A stretch of DNA of 64,000 bases from Firmicutes bacterium OM04-13BH (lineage in GTDB: Bacteria; Bacillota; Clostridia; Lachnospirales; Lachnospiraceae): contig QULP01000004.1 in NCBI GenBank assembly GCA_003481745.1, positions 186,001 through 250,000 on the forward strand, read 5' to 3'. The notes beneath the pieces are model-generated. The model saw only the letters and a list, made by a program, of their open reading frames with translations. It was not told the DNA's origin and searched no databases. Shown here in pieces: positions 25,991 to 34,394 of this stretch. The position numbers and the translations under genes were made by a program. Numbering within the stretch: the first letter of the stretch is position 1; each line of letters opens with the position of its first letter.

Positions 25991-26026
25991 AAAAAAGCCT
26001 GTATTGATCTTTACAATACAGACTTT
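25991..26026 (-). terminator. Terminator or attenuator between sensor kinase and transporter genes
   Basis: On the minus strand AAAG-x-CTGTATTG pairs with CAATACAG-x-CTTT and runs into six T residues (25996-25991). It starts 49 bases after the kinase stop and ends only 15 bases before the ATPase start codon. It could uncouple the transporter from the regulators or act as an attenuator. Confidence 0.75.
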
Positions 26027-26074
26027 ATCATAACAATGTCTCCATCTAGTTTCTGAAATGTCACAGTTTTAATA

Positions 26075-26983
26075 CTATTCCTTCTTTGCTATCGGAAGAA
26101 ACACAGAAAATGTAGAACCCTTTCCTCTCTTTGATGTCACTTTTATATACCCCTTTTGTGCCTGAATGATCTCTCTTGCAAGGAATAAGCCAATTCCTAC
26201 TCCTGGCTGGTCTGCCACTGACAGACTCCGATAAAACCTTCCAAATATCTTTGGTATTTCTTCTTTTTCTATTCCAATGCCATCATCAATGATATCGATC
26301 TTTACAAAGAAAGAATACTGCTCGGCTTTTATCTGAACATTTTCCCCACATGCTGTGTACTTAATCGCATTGTCTACTATATTTCCAAGTGCTTCCACAG
26401 TCCATTTTGCATCACACATAGCATGTAAATCCGTGTCAAATAGATTCAGGGAAATATCCTTCTCCATTGCTTTTACATTAAACTGCTGCTGTACAGATGC
26501 AAACATCTGTGCAATAGCAGTATCCTCCGGATGTACTGCTATAATTCCGCTCTCCATTCGTGATAATTTGACCAGTGATTGTATCAGAAAATCCAATTTC
26601 TCCGTCTGCTCCAAAATGGTAGCTATCTCCTCTTGATTTTCATTACTCACTTCAGAGAGTATTTCTCCATAGACTTTCAGATTTGAAATGGGAGTCAGTG
26701 TCTGATGCGCAATATCTGAAATAAGTTTTTGTATCACTTCTTTCTGTTCCTGTTGATTTTTTCCTGCCAGAAAGCTACTGTCTATATATTGTTTCATGCT
26801 GTTTTCAAGAGCAGAATACTTTTCTTCTGATATTTCTGTCCGTTCCAGTTCTCCATCTATTGCACAATCCAGCATTTGCTGCAGCCGGTTCAAAAGCTTT
26901 TTTTCTTTCTGATAAAAAAAGCTGTACCAAAAAACTCCGCTCAGGACAAATATAACTACAATCAACATAATTGTTTCTATCAT
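26075..26983 (-). CDS. Sensor histidine kinase of the Bce-type module
   Basis: A 302-residue kinase with one clear N-terminal membrane segment (residues 2-22) and no extracellular sensor domain. The phosphorylated histidine is H93 in SDIAHQTLTPISNL. The ATPase domain has the N-box DNAIKYT, G1 DDGIGIEKEE and G2 GVGIGLFLAREI. Kinases without an outer domain in such modules often sense drug flux through the transporter. The start overlaps the response regulator stop by four bases. Confidence 0.9.
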   Translation of the reverse strand: MIETIMLIVVIFVLSGVFWYSFFYQKEKKLLNRLQQMLDCAIDGELERTEISEEKYSALENSMKQYIDSSFLAGKNQQEQKEVIQKLISDIAHQTLTPISNLKVYGEILSEVSNENQEEIATILEQTEKLDFLIQSLVKLSRMESGIIAVHPEDTAIAQMFASVQQQFNVKAMEKDISLNLFDTDLHAMCDAKWTVEALGNIVDNAIKYTACGENVQIKAEQYSFFVKIDIIDDGIGIEKEEIPKIFGRFYRSLSVADQPGVGIGLFLAREIIQAQKGYIKVTSKRGKGSTFSVFLPIAKKE

Positions 26984-27663
26984 CCATTCACCGCCCAGGT
27001 ATAACCAATTCCATAAACCGTCTTGATATATTCAGGCTTCTGCGTATCATCTTCTAATTTGTCTCTGAGGCGTTTGATTGCAACAGTCAAGGCATGGGCA
27101 TCCACAAACTCTGTATCTCCCTGCCATACCTCGTCAATCAGATATTCCCGTTTCAATACTTTTCCTCTGTTTTCACACAGCACTCTAAGGAGCTTTTGTT
27201 CTGTCTTACTAAGTTCAATAGGTTCTCCATCTTTGAAAAATTCCATTTTATCGAAATAGAACTCAAATCCATCAAGCTTCATAGAATTCTTAGCTGCTGC
27301 CTCTTTATTTCTAAGCTGCACAGACACTCTTGCACGTAAAACCATCAAGCTAAATGGTTTCGTAATATAATCATTTGCCCCAGCTTCCAATCCTGTTACA
27401 ATATCTACTTCCATGTTATTTACTGTAAGCAGGATAATTGGCACCTGACTGTTTTTCCTTATTTCTCTTACAAAATCAATCCCATTCCCATCCGGCAAGT
27501 TCACATCTAATAAAACCAATGTGATATCTTCCTTTTTCAAGACTTCTCTAGCCTCCTGCAAAGTCTGGCACTGATAAAAGAAATAGGAATCATCCTTCAA
27601 TGCGAGACGTATTCCATCATTTAATTTTTTGTCATCTTCAACAATCAGTAACTTTTCACTCAT
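26980..27663 (-). CDS. OmpR-family response regulator of the Bce-type module
   Basis: A 227-residue regulator: receiver domain with the phospho-acceptor Asp in LVLLDVNLPDG and KPF near residue 101, followed by a winged-helix domain (ELSKTEQKLLRVLCENRGKV, VYGIGYTW). Start ATG 27663 is chosen over 27684 because the MSEKLLIVEDD opening is standard. It is the first gene of the module and likely activates the ABC genes downstream. Confidence 0.92.
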   Translation of the reverse strand: MSEKLLIVEDDKKLNDGIRLALKDDSYFFYQCQTLQEAREVLKKEDITLVLLDVNLPDGNGIDFVREIRKNSQVPIILLTVNNMEVDIVTGLEAGANDYITKPFSLMVLRARVSVQLRNKEAAAKNSMKLDGFEFYFDKMEFFKDGEPIELSKTEQKLLRVLCENRGKVLKREYLIDEVWQGDTEFVDAHALTVAIKRLRDKLEDDTQKPEYIKTVYGIGYTWAVNG

Positions 27664-27713
27664 ATTTTCTCTGCTTTCTTTCAAATTACGCTAATTGTAT
27701 CATTGCCAGTTTT

Positions 27714-28070
27714 TTGAACTACCTCAACCGACTAACGTCGGATGGGGATTCCTAAGGGATTTCGCCCGATACCCACTCGTTCAGCTCATGGGTGTTCCAA
27801 CAGAGAACAAACCCTTTTTCAGGAATGTCTTTGTATGTTGGCGTAAGTCAGATATCCCCGTCCATCCAGCTCCCTGCCCACTCATTCAACTGACTGGTAC
27901 AAAGTAACTGGTAAGAATATCCGAATATTTCTTCTATTTCTATATTTTTGTATTTCGCTTTTTCTTTTTTCTATCTTCTTTTATGCATACTCATATCGAT
28001 TATTTTGCGTCCATTTTTTCATTTCCGATGCAATGCTTTTTAAAGTTCCTTTTTTTCTTTCTTCTAAGAC
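27714..28070 (-). ncRNA. Putative omega RNA (reRNA) at the tnpB 3' end
   Basis: The roughly 350 bases between the tnpB-like stop and the right end contain no gene but several hairpins on the minus strand, including ACCCA..TGGGT, GGGCGAAATCCC and the terminal CCGAC..GTCGG stem. In IS605 elements this interval encodes the scaffold of the guide RNA, and the guide is the DNA next to the right end. Here the guide would begin at about 27713 with AAAACTGGCAATGATAC. The assignment is by position and structure. Confidence 0.5.
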
Positions 28071-29693
28071 TTAATAAGGCAGTTCCCGGTAAAAACTATG
28101 GGGCGAAACTCCACGAAATGCTTTTGTTAACTGTTTCCATGCCGGAATGATACTCACAATATCGGTTCCATTTTTTAGTTGTTCTTTTGCCTTTTCTGAT
28201 AATAACACAAGTAACCGCTCATCCGGTAATAGTTTTTCCCGAATTCCCATTCCTTTTAATCCAATCGTATACGATGCTGCTTCATGAATGGAAAGTCCAA
28301 ATGGTCTTAAATACAAAAACTTCCCCATTTGGCTGGTATAAGCCGGATTAATCTTATAGATTCCAAAACTTTGTTTATAGGCTTGATTTTCCAAACAGGT
28401 CGTCATTTTTCGGTAAGCAAACAGAGAAGCATGTCGATTCTTTTTCTTACATCCATACTTCATTCCGTGTTTTGCAAGCGTGGTATCCAAATCTTCCATA
28501 ATAAGCGGTTTCTTCCGTTCGGCGCAATAACGTCCTACCTTTGCCATGACTCTTCCGATTTTTTCTGAAATCTGCCCTTTTGTTTTCAATTCCGGTGAAA
28601 AACGAATGACTGTCCCTTCCAGACGGTTTCCTTTTTCATCTAATTCTGAAATTGCTACATGGTCATAATTCAAATCAATCGAAACACAGCCTTTTTCCAA
28701 AGATTCATTGCAATATTTATTTTCCAGTAAAAGCGTCACCGATACAATCAGATATCTTCGACCAGTTTTCTCTCGTTTCAACTGAAAATTATAACAAATC
28801 GCTTTTCGTTCCTGTTTTTTTGCCTGAAGCATTTCTTCCCAAAGTTCCTGTTGCCTTGCAAGATGGAACTGTTTAAATACCGTTTCTTTTCCATCCATAC
28901 ATTTTACAATCAAATTTCTTTCTTCTTTTCTGACCAGAAAGTTACAGTTTTTTGAAGTATGACGTCCCGGAAGGCTCATTGAAGCATGGCGGGATTCAAA
29001 GAATTCCTGTTTCCACTGTTCACGATCGACTTTTGGATTGTCTTTCTTTTGATATTGTTTTCTTCCACCAAATACAATTCTCTTCGGCGGAAACTTTTTT
29101 AACCATTCCAGTCTTTGAATGGCTCTTTTCTTAGAAGATTCCAGTAATGCAATTCTTGTTTTCAATCGACGAATGGAACGTTCTATTTTTCTTTCATATT
29201 CTTCTGCTGGAAAGTATGTTCCATTTGGAAGAAAAATCTGATTTCGTTCCATTGTAATTCGACACTTTGGATAAGGACGCTCCCAGATTCCGCTTTTAAA
29301 ATAAGTTCGCAGAGAAGATTTGATTCCCTGCTTCTTTTCCAATTCTTCCTGTGTTCGTTTTATCTTTTGATTCCGTGTCTCAATGTCTTTTTCTTTTGTT
29401 CTCTGATACAATCGATTCAATTCCTTTTGAGAAGAAAGAACAGAAGAAGCATAAGTATAGATGGCACAATTATAATAGTCCGTTGTTCCATAGTTCCTTT
29501 TCAGCCAGGAGCTGTAGGTTTCTTCTAACAACGGACCTCTTTTTAAAAAGGATTTGTCATACAAGCAGTTATAGAGCTGGATTTTGATATTATTAAATCG
29601 TTCCATCGTCTGAATCAGAGACTCTACGTTCTGGATTTCATCCTCATCCAGATAATACCGCTTATCTGCATTTATCGTTCTGGTTAACTGCAT
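28071..29693 (-). CDS. TnpB-related protein of IS200/IS605 family (atypical)
   Basis: A 540-residue protein. RuvC motif I is D340 in VSIDLNYDHVAISE and motif II is E400 in PLIMEDLDTT. In place of the usual zinc ribbon after NPAYTSQ (449-455) there is MGKFLYLRPFGLSIHEAASYTIG with no cysteines. The third RuvC acid, expected before NAA, is replaced by SIHEAAS. The N-terminal 250 residues are basic and helical, longer than in standard TnpB. This fits the TnpB-related accessory protein family rather than classical TnpB nucleases. It is transcribed divergently from tnpA from an overlapping promoter. Whether it still cuts DNA is uncertain. Confidence 0.8.
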   Translation of the reverse strand: MQLTRTINADKRYYLDEDEIQNVESLIQTMERFNNIKIQLYNCLYDKSFLKRGPLLEETYSSWLKRNYGTTDYYNCAIYTYASSVLSSQKELNRLYQRTKEKDIETRNQKIKRTQEELEKKQGIKSSLRTYFKSGIWERPYPKCRITMERNQIFLPNGTYFPAEEYERKIERSIRRLKTRIALLESSKKRAIQRLEWLKKFPPKRIVFGGRKQYQKKDNPKVDREQWKQEFFESRHASMSLPGRHTSKNCNFLVRKEERNLIVKCMDGKETVFKQFHLARQQELWEEMLQAKKQERKAICYNFQLKREKTGRRYLIVSVTLLLENKYCNESLEKGCVSIDLNYDHVAISELDEKGNRLEGTVIRFSPELKTKGQISEKIGRVMAKVGRYCAERKKPLIMEDLDTTLAKHGMKYGCKKKNRHASLFAYRKMTTCLENQAYKQSFGIYKINPAYTSQMGKFLYLRPFGLSIHEAASYTIGLKGMGIREKLLPDERLLVLLSEKAKEQLKNGTDIVSIIPAWKQLTKAFRGVSPHSFYRELPY

Positions 29694-29744
29694 GAAAACA
29701 CTCCTTTTTCCAAAACGGTTTGTCGGTTAAAAATATAACAATAA

Positions 29745-29773
29745 TTGAAATAATCCTTTATTTATAGTATAAT
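29745..29773 (+). promoter_or_regulatory. Promoter of tnpA
   Basis: TTGAAA (29745-29750) and TATAAT (29768-29773) with a 17-base spacer, 57 bases before the tnpA start codon. Its -10 box shares bases with the -10 box of the opposite promoter. Confidence 0.75.
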
Positions 29774-29800
29774 TATAGCACAAATCAAGCCATTTTACAA
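29772..29800 (-). promoter_or_regulatory. Promoter of the tnpB-like gene
   Basis: On the minus strand TTGTAA (29800-29795) and TATAAT (29777-29772) are separated by 17 bases, about 80 bases before the tnpB-like start codon. The box overlaps the tnpA promoter, so only one can be occupied at a time. Confidence 0.75.
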
Positions 29801-29830
29801 CATCGGTTATTTTAAAGAAAGGAGAAATTT

Positions 29831-30280
29831 ATGGACAACAAAACTTATACCAGAAATGCTCATTCCGTCTGCTGTCTGACCTATCATGCTGTTTTTGTCA
29901 TTAAATATCGAAGAAAAGTAATCACTCCAGAAATCCTTGCTTTTATGCGTAGTCACACAGATTACTTAATTTCACAGCGTTATCATGGAAAACTTTTGGA
30001 ATTTAATGGTGAAGAAGACCACATCCATATCCTATTTGAACTTCCGCCATCCGCTGCACCTTCTGTTATTATCTGTAATTTAAAGACTCAGCTTTCAAAG
30101 GAAGTCCGAAAACGCTTCTGGGAACAAATTCACAATCAATTATGGAAAGATTCTTTTTGGAGTGACAGTTACTTCTTATCAACAACTGGAGGTGCAAATC
30201 TGGAATTTCTGGAACAGTACATTCAACAGCAAGGAATTGAAAAACCAAAACGAAAATATATTCATCACAAGAAAAAATGA
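29831..30280 (+). CDS. tnpA: IS200/IS605 family transposase TnpA (Y1 HUH)
   Basis: A 149-residue Y1 transposase that cuts and rejoins single-stranded element ends. The HUH pair is H64 and H66 in EEDHIHILFEL; the catalytic tyrosine is Y130 in EFLEQYIQQQ. Length and layout are standard and the gene looks intact. AAAGGAG precedes ATG 29831. It is transcribed away from the tnpB-like gene, as in IS605 itself. Confidence 0.95.
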   Translation: MDNKTYTRNAHSVCCLTYHAVFVIKYRRKVITPEILAFMRSHTDYLISQRYHGKLLEFNGEEDHIHILFELPPSAAPSVIICNLKTQLSKEVRKRFWEQIHNQLWKDSFWSDSYFLSTTGGANLEFLEQYIQQQGIEKPKRKYIHHKKK

Positions 30281-30322
30281 GCAGAAAAACAGCCAAAATC
30301 TCCCGAAGGAGCTTTCTACGCT

Positions 30323-30540
30323 TTAAATATACACTAATTCTTTCAACACAATCTCTTCTGCAGCATTCCGGACATTATTTACCGCTCTGACCCATTCCAT
30401 CTGATCACGAGCTTTCAATTCTTCCGTAATGCCCTGCCTATTCATCATCTGACGCACCAGAATATCCATTCTCTCCTGTGCTTCATCGTCCACAAGATTC
30501 AGATGTTCTGTCAGTTTGTCTTCCAAATTTGCGTTTTACC
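30323..30540 (-). pseudogene. TnpV family transposon protein, 5' truncated
   Basis: 67 residues remain, matching the C-terminal half of TnpV (ERMDILVRQMMNRQGITEEL, then WVRAVNNVRNAAEEIVLKEL). A stop codon lies only three codons before the first possible start (TTG 30526), and normal TnpV proteins are about 110-120 residues, so the front is missing. TnpV is another Tn4451-type protein, so this is a remnant of a second TnpX-like element. Its stop codon TAA overlaps the TTTAA at the IS605 left end. Confidence 0.65.
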
Positions 30541-30586
30541 TAAGAAATATATAAACTTAAAACCTTCAAGCCAAATTCCTTCAGCA

Positions 30587-32305
30587 CTAGGAACACACAT
30601 CCTTTACCTCGTCTGCGATATGGGAACACATTTCTTTCGCTTTTTCTACTGCTTTTGATTTCTTCCCAAATCGTTCTTTTGCGTTTCCAATTTCATTTTT
30701 GAATCCTGTTTTATATATGAAAATGATTTTATAGGGATCTTTCTCTCCATTTTCATCGTAACCACCGACAATAACTTTTTCGATGATACTTTCAAATATT
30801 CCTCTGTCAAATTCTTCTAAAATCTGATTTTTTGACAATGCTTTTCTGAAATCTGCCAATCTTCTTTGCAAGCTACCTTCATTATCATATTGTTGTTCCA
30901 ACATACTTAACTGTGCTTTTGCTTCAGACAATTTCTTTTCATATCCCACATCTGTTTCCTCGTAAATGTCTTTAGCCACAACACCTTCTAAATAGTTTTC
31001 CAGCAACTTTTTTCTCTTATATTGAATATTATAAACACTTCTATTGAGTTTTTCAATTTTGTCTTCTATCGAGTCCTCTGATAAAGTTTTCTCGACTCTC
31101 TTAATAAATTCCTCTAACACGTCTTTATGATCTGTACATAACATACGGTAAGATTCAATAAAAGCATCTTCTATAACCTGCTCTGGAATTCCTTTACTAT
31201 CTGGACAAAACCTTTTACCATGCTTTGTTGATTCTACACATTGCCAAATAGTTTTTGTATATTTCGAACTGCTATGCCACCTTCTCCTTGATAAATTCGC
31301 ACCGCAAAATCCACATTCAAGCATACAACTAAAAGCATATTGTCTACTGAATTTTTCTCGTTTTCCAGGTGCTACTCCCTTTTTGCGTCCTCCATTACGG
31401 CGTTCCCGTATCTCCTGAGCTCTTGCAAATTTTTCTTCTGATACAATCGGTTCATGATGATTTTTGATGTAAAACCGATCTTCTTCTCCAAGATTTTCCA
31501 GCCTTCTTTTTGATATCGGATCTACTATAAAGGTTTTTCCTAATAAAATATCACCTTTGTATTTTTCATTATTAATAATTCCCATTACACTGGAAGAAGT
31601 CCATGGATTCCCTTTAATAGTTGAAATTCCCTGTTCATTCAGTTCTCTTGCAATCATCGTACTTCCAGCACCTGCAACATATCTATCAAATATGTATCGG
31701 ACCGTTTCCGCACCTTCTTCGTTAATAGACAGCGACTTTGTTACTACATCGTAATCATATCCAAGGCAGCCCTGAAAACCAACAAGTTCTCCACGTTTCA
31801 TCTTCATTTTCAAACCTTTTTTTACATATGCAGATGTATTTTCCACTTCCTGCTGTGCAACAGAACTTAAAATAGTCAGTAAAAATTCTCCATCTTTTAA
31901 GGTATTAATTTTTTCGACTTCAAAATATACCGCTATATTCCTCTCTCTTAACATTCTTACATATTTTAATGTATCTAATGTATTTCGTGCAAATCTAGGA
32001 ATGCTTTTTGCAATCACTAGATCAATATTGCCTGAAAGGCATTCCTGAATCAGTAATTGGAATTCTTCTCTTTTATCTGTTTTCGTGCCTGTAATTGCTT
32101 TATCAGCAAAAACTCCTGCAAAAACCCATTGCTTATTACTCTTTATCAAGTCCGTGTAATATCTGACCATTGAATTATAACTTTTAATCTGATCTTCATC
32201 ATCAGTACTAACACGACAATATGCGGCAACTCTTAATCTATCAATCTTTCTTCCCGTAGAAGTATCCTCACCAGCACCCTTCGCCTTAATGATTTCAACT
32301 TCCAT
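30587..32305 (-). CDS. Large serine recombinase
   Basis: A 572-residue recombinase. The catalytic serine lies in RVAAYCRVSTDDEDQ. The resolvase domain continues through SIPRFARNTLDTL. The recombinase domain starts near GFQGCLGYDYD and the zinc-ribbon CMLECGFCGANLSRRR follows, then coiled coil. ATG 32305 follows AAAGGAGCGGTGAA; a longer frame to 32404 is not needed. It differs clearly from TnpX at 6037. It may be the integrase of the element that carries the lantibiotic-immunity genes or of the decayed conjugative element. Intact. Confidence 0.92.
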   Translation of the reverse strand: MEVEIIKAKGAGEDTSTGRKIDRLRVAAYCRVSTDDEDQIKSYNSMVRYYTDLIKSNKQWVFAGVFADKAITGTKTDKREEFQLLIQECLSGNIDLVIAKSIPRFARNTLDTLKYVRMLRERNIAVYFEVEKINTLKDGEFLLTILSSVAQQEVENTSAYVKKGLKMKMKRGELVGFQGCLGYDYDVVTKSLSINEEGAETVRYIFDRYVAGAGSTMIARELNEQGISTIKGNPWTSSSVMGIINNEKYKGDILLGKTFIVDPISKRRLENLGEEDRFYIKNHHEPIVSEEKFARAQEIRERRNGGRKKGVAPGKREKFSRQYAFSCMLECGFCGANLSRRRWHSSSKYTKTIWQCVESTKHGKRFCPDSKGIPEQVIEDAFIESYRMLCTDHKDVLEEFIKRVEKTLSEDSIEDKIEKLNRSVYNIQYKRKKLLENYLEGVVAKDIYEETDVGYEKKLSEAKAQLSMLEQQYDNEGSLQRRLADFRKALSKNQILEEFDRGIFESIIEKVIVGGYDENGEKDPYKIIFIYKTGFKNEIGNAKERFGKKSKAVEKAKEMCSHIADEVKDVCS

Positions 32306-32375
32306 TTCACCGCTCCTTTCTTTTTGTGTTCCTACCGTAGTGTTGATATAATCTTGCAACGCAACACTCCGATAG

Positions 32376-32483
32376 TCAAGCGGTAATATTAGAAATAACA
32401 CCATAATCTTTTTTTAACTTTTTCTCTACCAGCTGATACTCTGCTTCACTTATAAGTTTTAACGAGCGTAATTGTTTCAACAT
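32376..32483 (-). CDS. Possible 35-residue small protein upstream of the recombinase
   Basis: A short frame translating to MLKQLRSLKLISEAEYQLVE and ending DYGVISNITA. It resembles small conserved helical proteins (SHOCT-like) seen before large serine recombinase genes. It starts inside the 3' end of the XRE regulator gene in another frame and has no clear ribosome site, so translation would depend on coupling. Confidence 0.4.
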   Translation of the reverse strand: MLKQLRSLKLISEAEYQLVEKKLKKDYGVISNITA

Positions 32484-32892
32484 TGACAGCTGCATACAAT
32501 ATGGCAAATAGCACCATTAATCCAAGAAGTACCCATGGCAATGCAGCCGAAATAAAATCAATGAACGGATTGCCGTCAAATACATTACCAAGAATAATCA
32601 TAACAACACCGATTACGATAGATATCCATACAAATTTGATAACGTTATTTTCGGCTTTGGCTACTTTCATGTCTCTTTCAATTTTATTAAGCAATGTCGC
32701 ATCTCCTTTCAATAATTCATCCAGGCTTAAATCATATAATTCACTCATTCTTATAATGCTTACAATATCAGGTAGTGATTTTCCATTTTCCCAGTTAGAA
32801 ATAGTCTGCCTGGAAACATTGAGGTCTTCAGCAACCTGTTCCTGTGTAAGTTTCTTTATAGTACGAGCATTTTTAATTTTATCAGCTATCAT
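32446..32892 (-). CDS. XRE-family helix-turn-helix regulator with membrane helices
   Basis: A 148-residue protein. The HTH domain (KLTQEQVAEDLNVSRQTISN) covers the first 65 residues; two transmembrane segments follow (VIKFVWISIVIGVVMIILGN and AALPWVLLGLMVLFAILYA). Such membrane-tethered Cro/CI-like regulators are common in Firmicutes beside transport or mobile genes. GGAGGTATACAGAATT precedes ATG 32892. An inverted repeat upstream could be its operator. It may control itself or the recombinase downstream. Confidence 0.85.
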   Translation of the reverse strand: MIADKIKNARTIKKLTQEQVAEDLNVSRQTISNWENGKSLPDIVSIIRMSELYDLSLDELLKGDATLLNKIERDMKVAKAENNVIKFVWISIVIGVVMIILGNVFDGNPFIDFISAALPWVLLGLMVLFAILYAAVNVETITLVKTYK

Positions 32893-32958
32893 AATTCTGT
32901 ATACCTCCTTTCTTCCATGAGATTACAGCAAACGTAGTAGTAACGTCTATCAAAAGGC

Positions 32959-32999
32959 TTTTACATATTAGATAAAATCATGTAAAATTTCTTTTACAT
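32959..32999. promoter_or_regulatory. Repeated TTTTACAT/ATGTAAAA sites upstream of the XRE gene
   Basis: An eight-base inverted repeat ATGTAAAA (32980-32987) and TTTTACAT (32992-32999) with a four-base spacer, plus a third copy TTTTACAT at 32959-32966. Such a cluster 70-110 bases before an XRE gene is a good operator candidate, but no evidence beyond the repeats exists. Confidence 0.45.
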
Positions 33000-33017
33000 A
33001 GCTTAATTGCAGTCTAT

Positions 33018-34394
33018 TTAGCTTGTTTCTTGACTACTCATGAAAAATATTTTTACTTTCGCCCCACCTGTATTTTCAGAATTTGAAAGTTTAATCCCTC
33101 CGCCATATTTTTCAGCCACAGTTTTTGCAAAAAATAGCCCAATCCCATAATGGGCTTCTCCATTTCTACTTGTGTCATCCATAAAAAACTGCTCTGTGCC
33201 ATGCAATAATGCTTCTTTTGTAAATCCTGATCCACTATCCTCCACAATGAATGTCAGCCGACCATCATGCTCCTTTGCACCAATATAAATGATTCCATTT
33301 TCTTTTGTATGCTCCACTGCATTCTGAATCACATTCATTACTGCCCGAAACATTTGATCATAGACAATCATTACCTTTTTATCACTTTGCTTTGCCTTCC
33401 AATCTATTTTCTGGTGATAGATTTCTGCCAGCCCAAGTGCCTGCTCCTTTATATCTGTAAAAAAATCTTCTAACATCACCGTTGTATAGGTAACATCACT
33501 GCAATTCCATGATTTTGTGACATCTATCAACTGCTGGACATAACTTTGTATCTGTGTTGTACCGTTTAAAACATAGGTAATATTATTTTTCTGTTCCGTG
33601 GTCAGTTCAGTCTCTGAAAGTAGTTCTGCATTTCCCCTTACAATCGTAAGAGGTGTTTTAATATCATGCGCCAAAGCAGACATCTGCTGGTTCTTTTCCT
33701 GCTCTGTTTTCCATTGCTTTTCTAAGGATTCCCGCAATGCATCTCGCATATCATCGATTGCCGATAAACAATCATCAAACTCTTTGATACCGGAACCAGA
33801 TGTCTCATACTCCAGGTTCTGATTCTTTATTTGATCGATGGCATCTAACACAGGCTGCATCTGCTTTTTGATTCTTTTTCCAAAACATATGGACGGAATG
33901 ATGATAATCGCTATCGCTCCAATCACAGCCATAATACTCATCACATTCTGAGGTCCTATAAAATGCTCCCTCAAAAAAGCCGAATGATACTGAGGTGTCA
34001 GGCGATATTGCAAAACAACATATTCATTTTCCCTTGAAATTACTTTATAAAAATATTTCCCGGATGCGGTTCCATACTTTGCAACATTCCATGCTATCTG
34101 TTCGTATTGTTCTGGAAGATTTCCACCTATTTCCTCTCCCTTCTCTGAAAAAATGACATAATTACAAAGTGCAGGAATCATCTCAGCAGTCACTTTATCT
34201 GCATGCAAAATCGTATCATATGCTTCATTAATCTTTTGCTCTGCATAATTCGCCGGATAAATGCAGCCCACACTGATCAAAAGGTAAAGTAGCAGATAAG
34301 CAACAATCACCAAACCGACTAATGATCCAAGCATGACAAGTACATATCTCATAAAAATCTTGCTGAGTGCATTGCTTCTCTTTACTCTTCCCAT
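33018..34394 (-). CDS. Lantibiotic-type sensor histidine kinase (LanK-like)
   Basis: A 458-residue kinase. Two membrane helices (about residues 17-40 and 151-170) enclose an extracellular sensor of some 110 residues; HAMP-like linker; histidine H243 in SALAHDIKTPLTIV; N-box NVIQNAVEHT; G1 EDSGSGF; G2 GIGLFF. The start overlaps the regulator stop by 13 bases. It lies downstream of the LanFEG-like transporter genes on the same strand. Its peptide signal is unknown, as no lantibiotic structural gene is visible. Confidence 0.9.
   Translation of the reverse strand: MGRVKRSNALSKIFMRYVLVMLGSLVGLVIVAYLLLYLLISVGCIYPANYAEQKINEAYDTILHADKVTAEMIPALCNYVIFSEKGEEIGGNLPEQYEQIAWNVAKYGTASGKYFYKVISRENEYVVLQYRLTPQYHSAFLREHFIGPQNVMSIMAVIGAIAIIIIPSICFGKRIKKQMQPVLDAIDQIKNQNLEYETSGSGIKEFDDCLSAIDDMRDALRESLEKQWKTEQEKNQQMSALAHDIKTPLTIVRGNAELLSETELTTEQKNNITYVLNGTTQIQSYVQQLIDVTKSWNCSDVTYTTVMLEDFFTDIKEQALGLAEIYHQKIDWKAKQSDKKVMIVYDQMFRAVMNVIQNAVEHTKENGIIYIGAKEHDGRLTFIVEDSGSGFTKEALLHGTEQFFMDDTSRNGEAHYGIGLFFAKTVAEKYGGGIKLSNSENTGGAKVKIFFMSSQETS

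Larger units (their letters stand above)
27714..30322. mobile_element. IS200/IS605-family element with divergent tnpA and tnpB-like genes
   Basis: The right end lies near 27714: a hairpin CCGAC-TAAC-GTCGG (27728-27741) is followed on the minus strand by GGTAGTTCAA, as at the ends of many clostridial IS605 elements. The left end has a hairpin CTCC-CGAA-GGAG at 30300-30311. On the minus strand the element would begin just after TTTAA at 30327-30323, a sequence type known as a target site and TnpB TAM. Exact cut sites are inferred. Confidence 0.75.
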
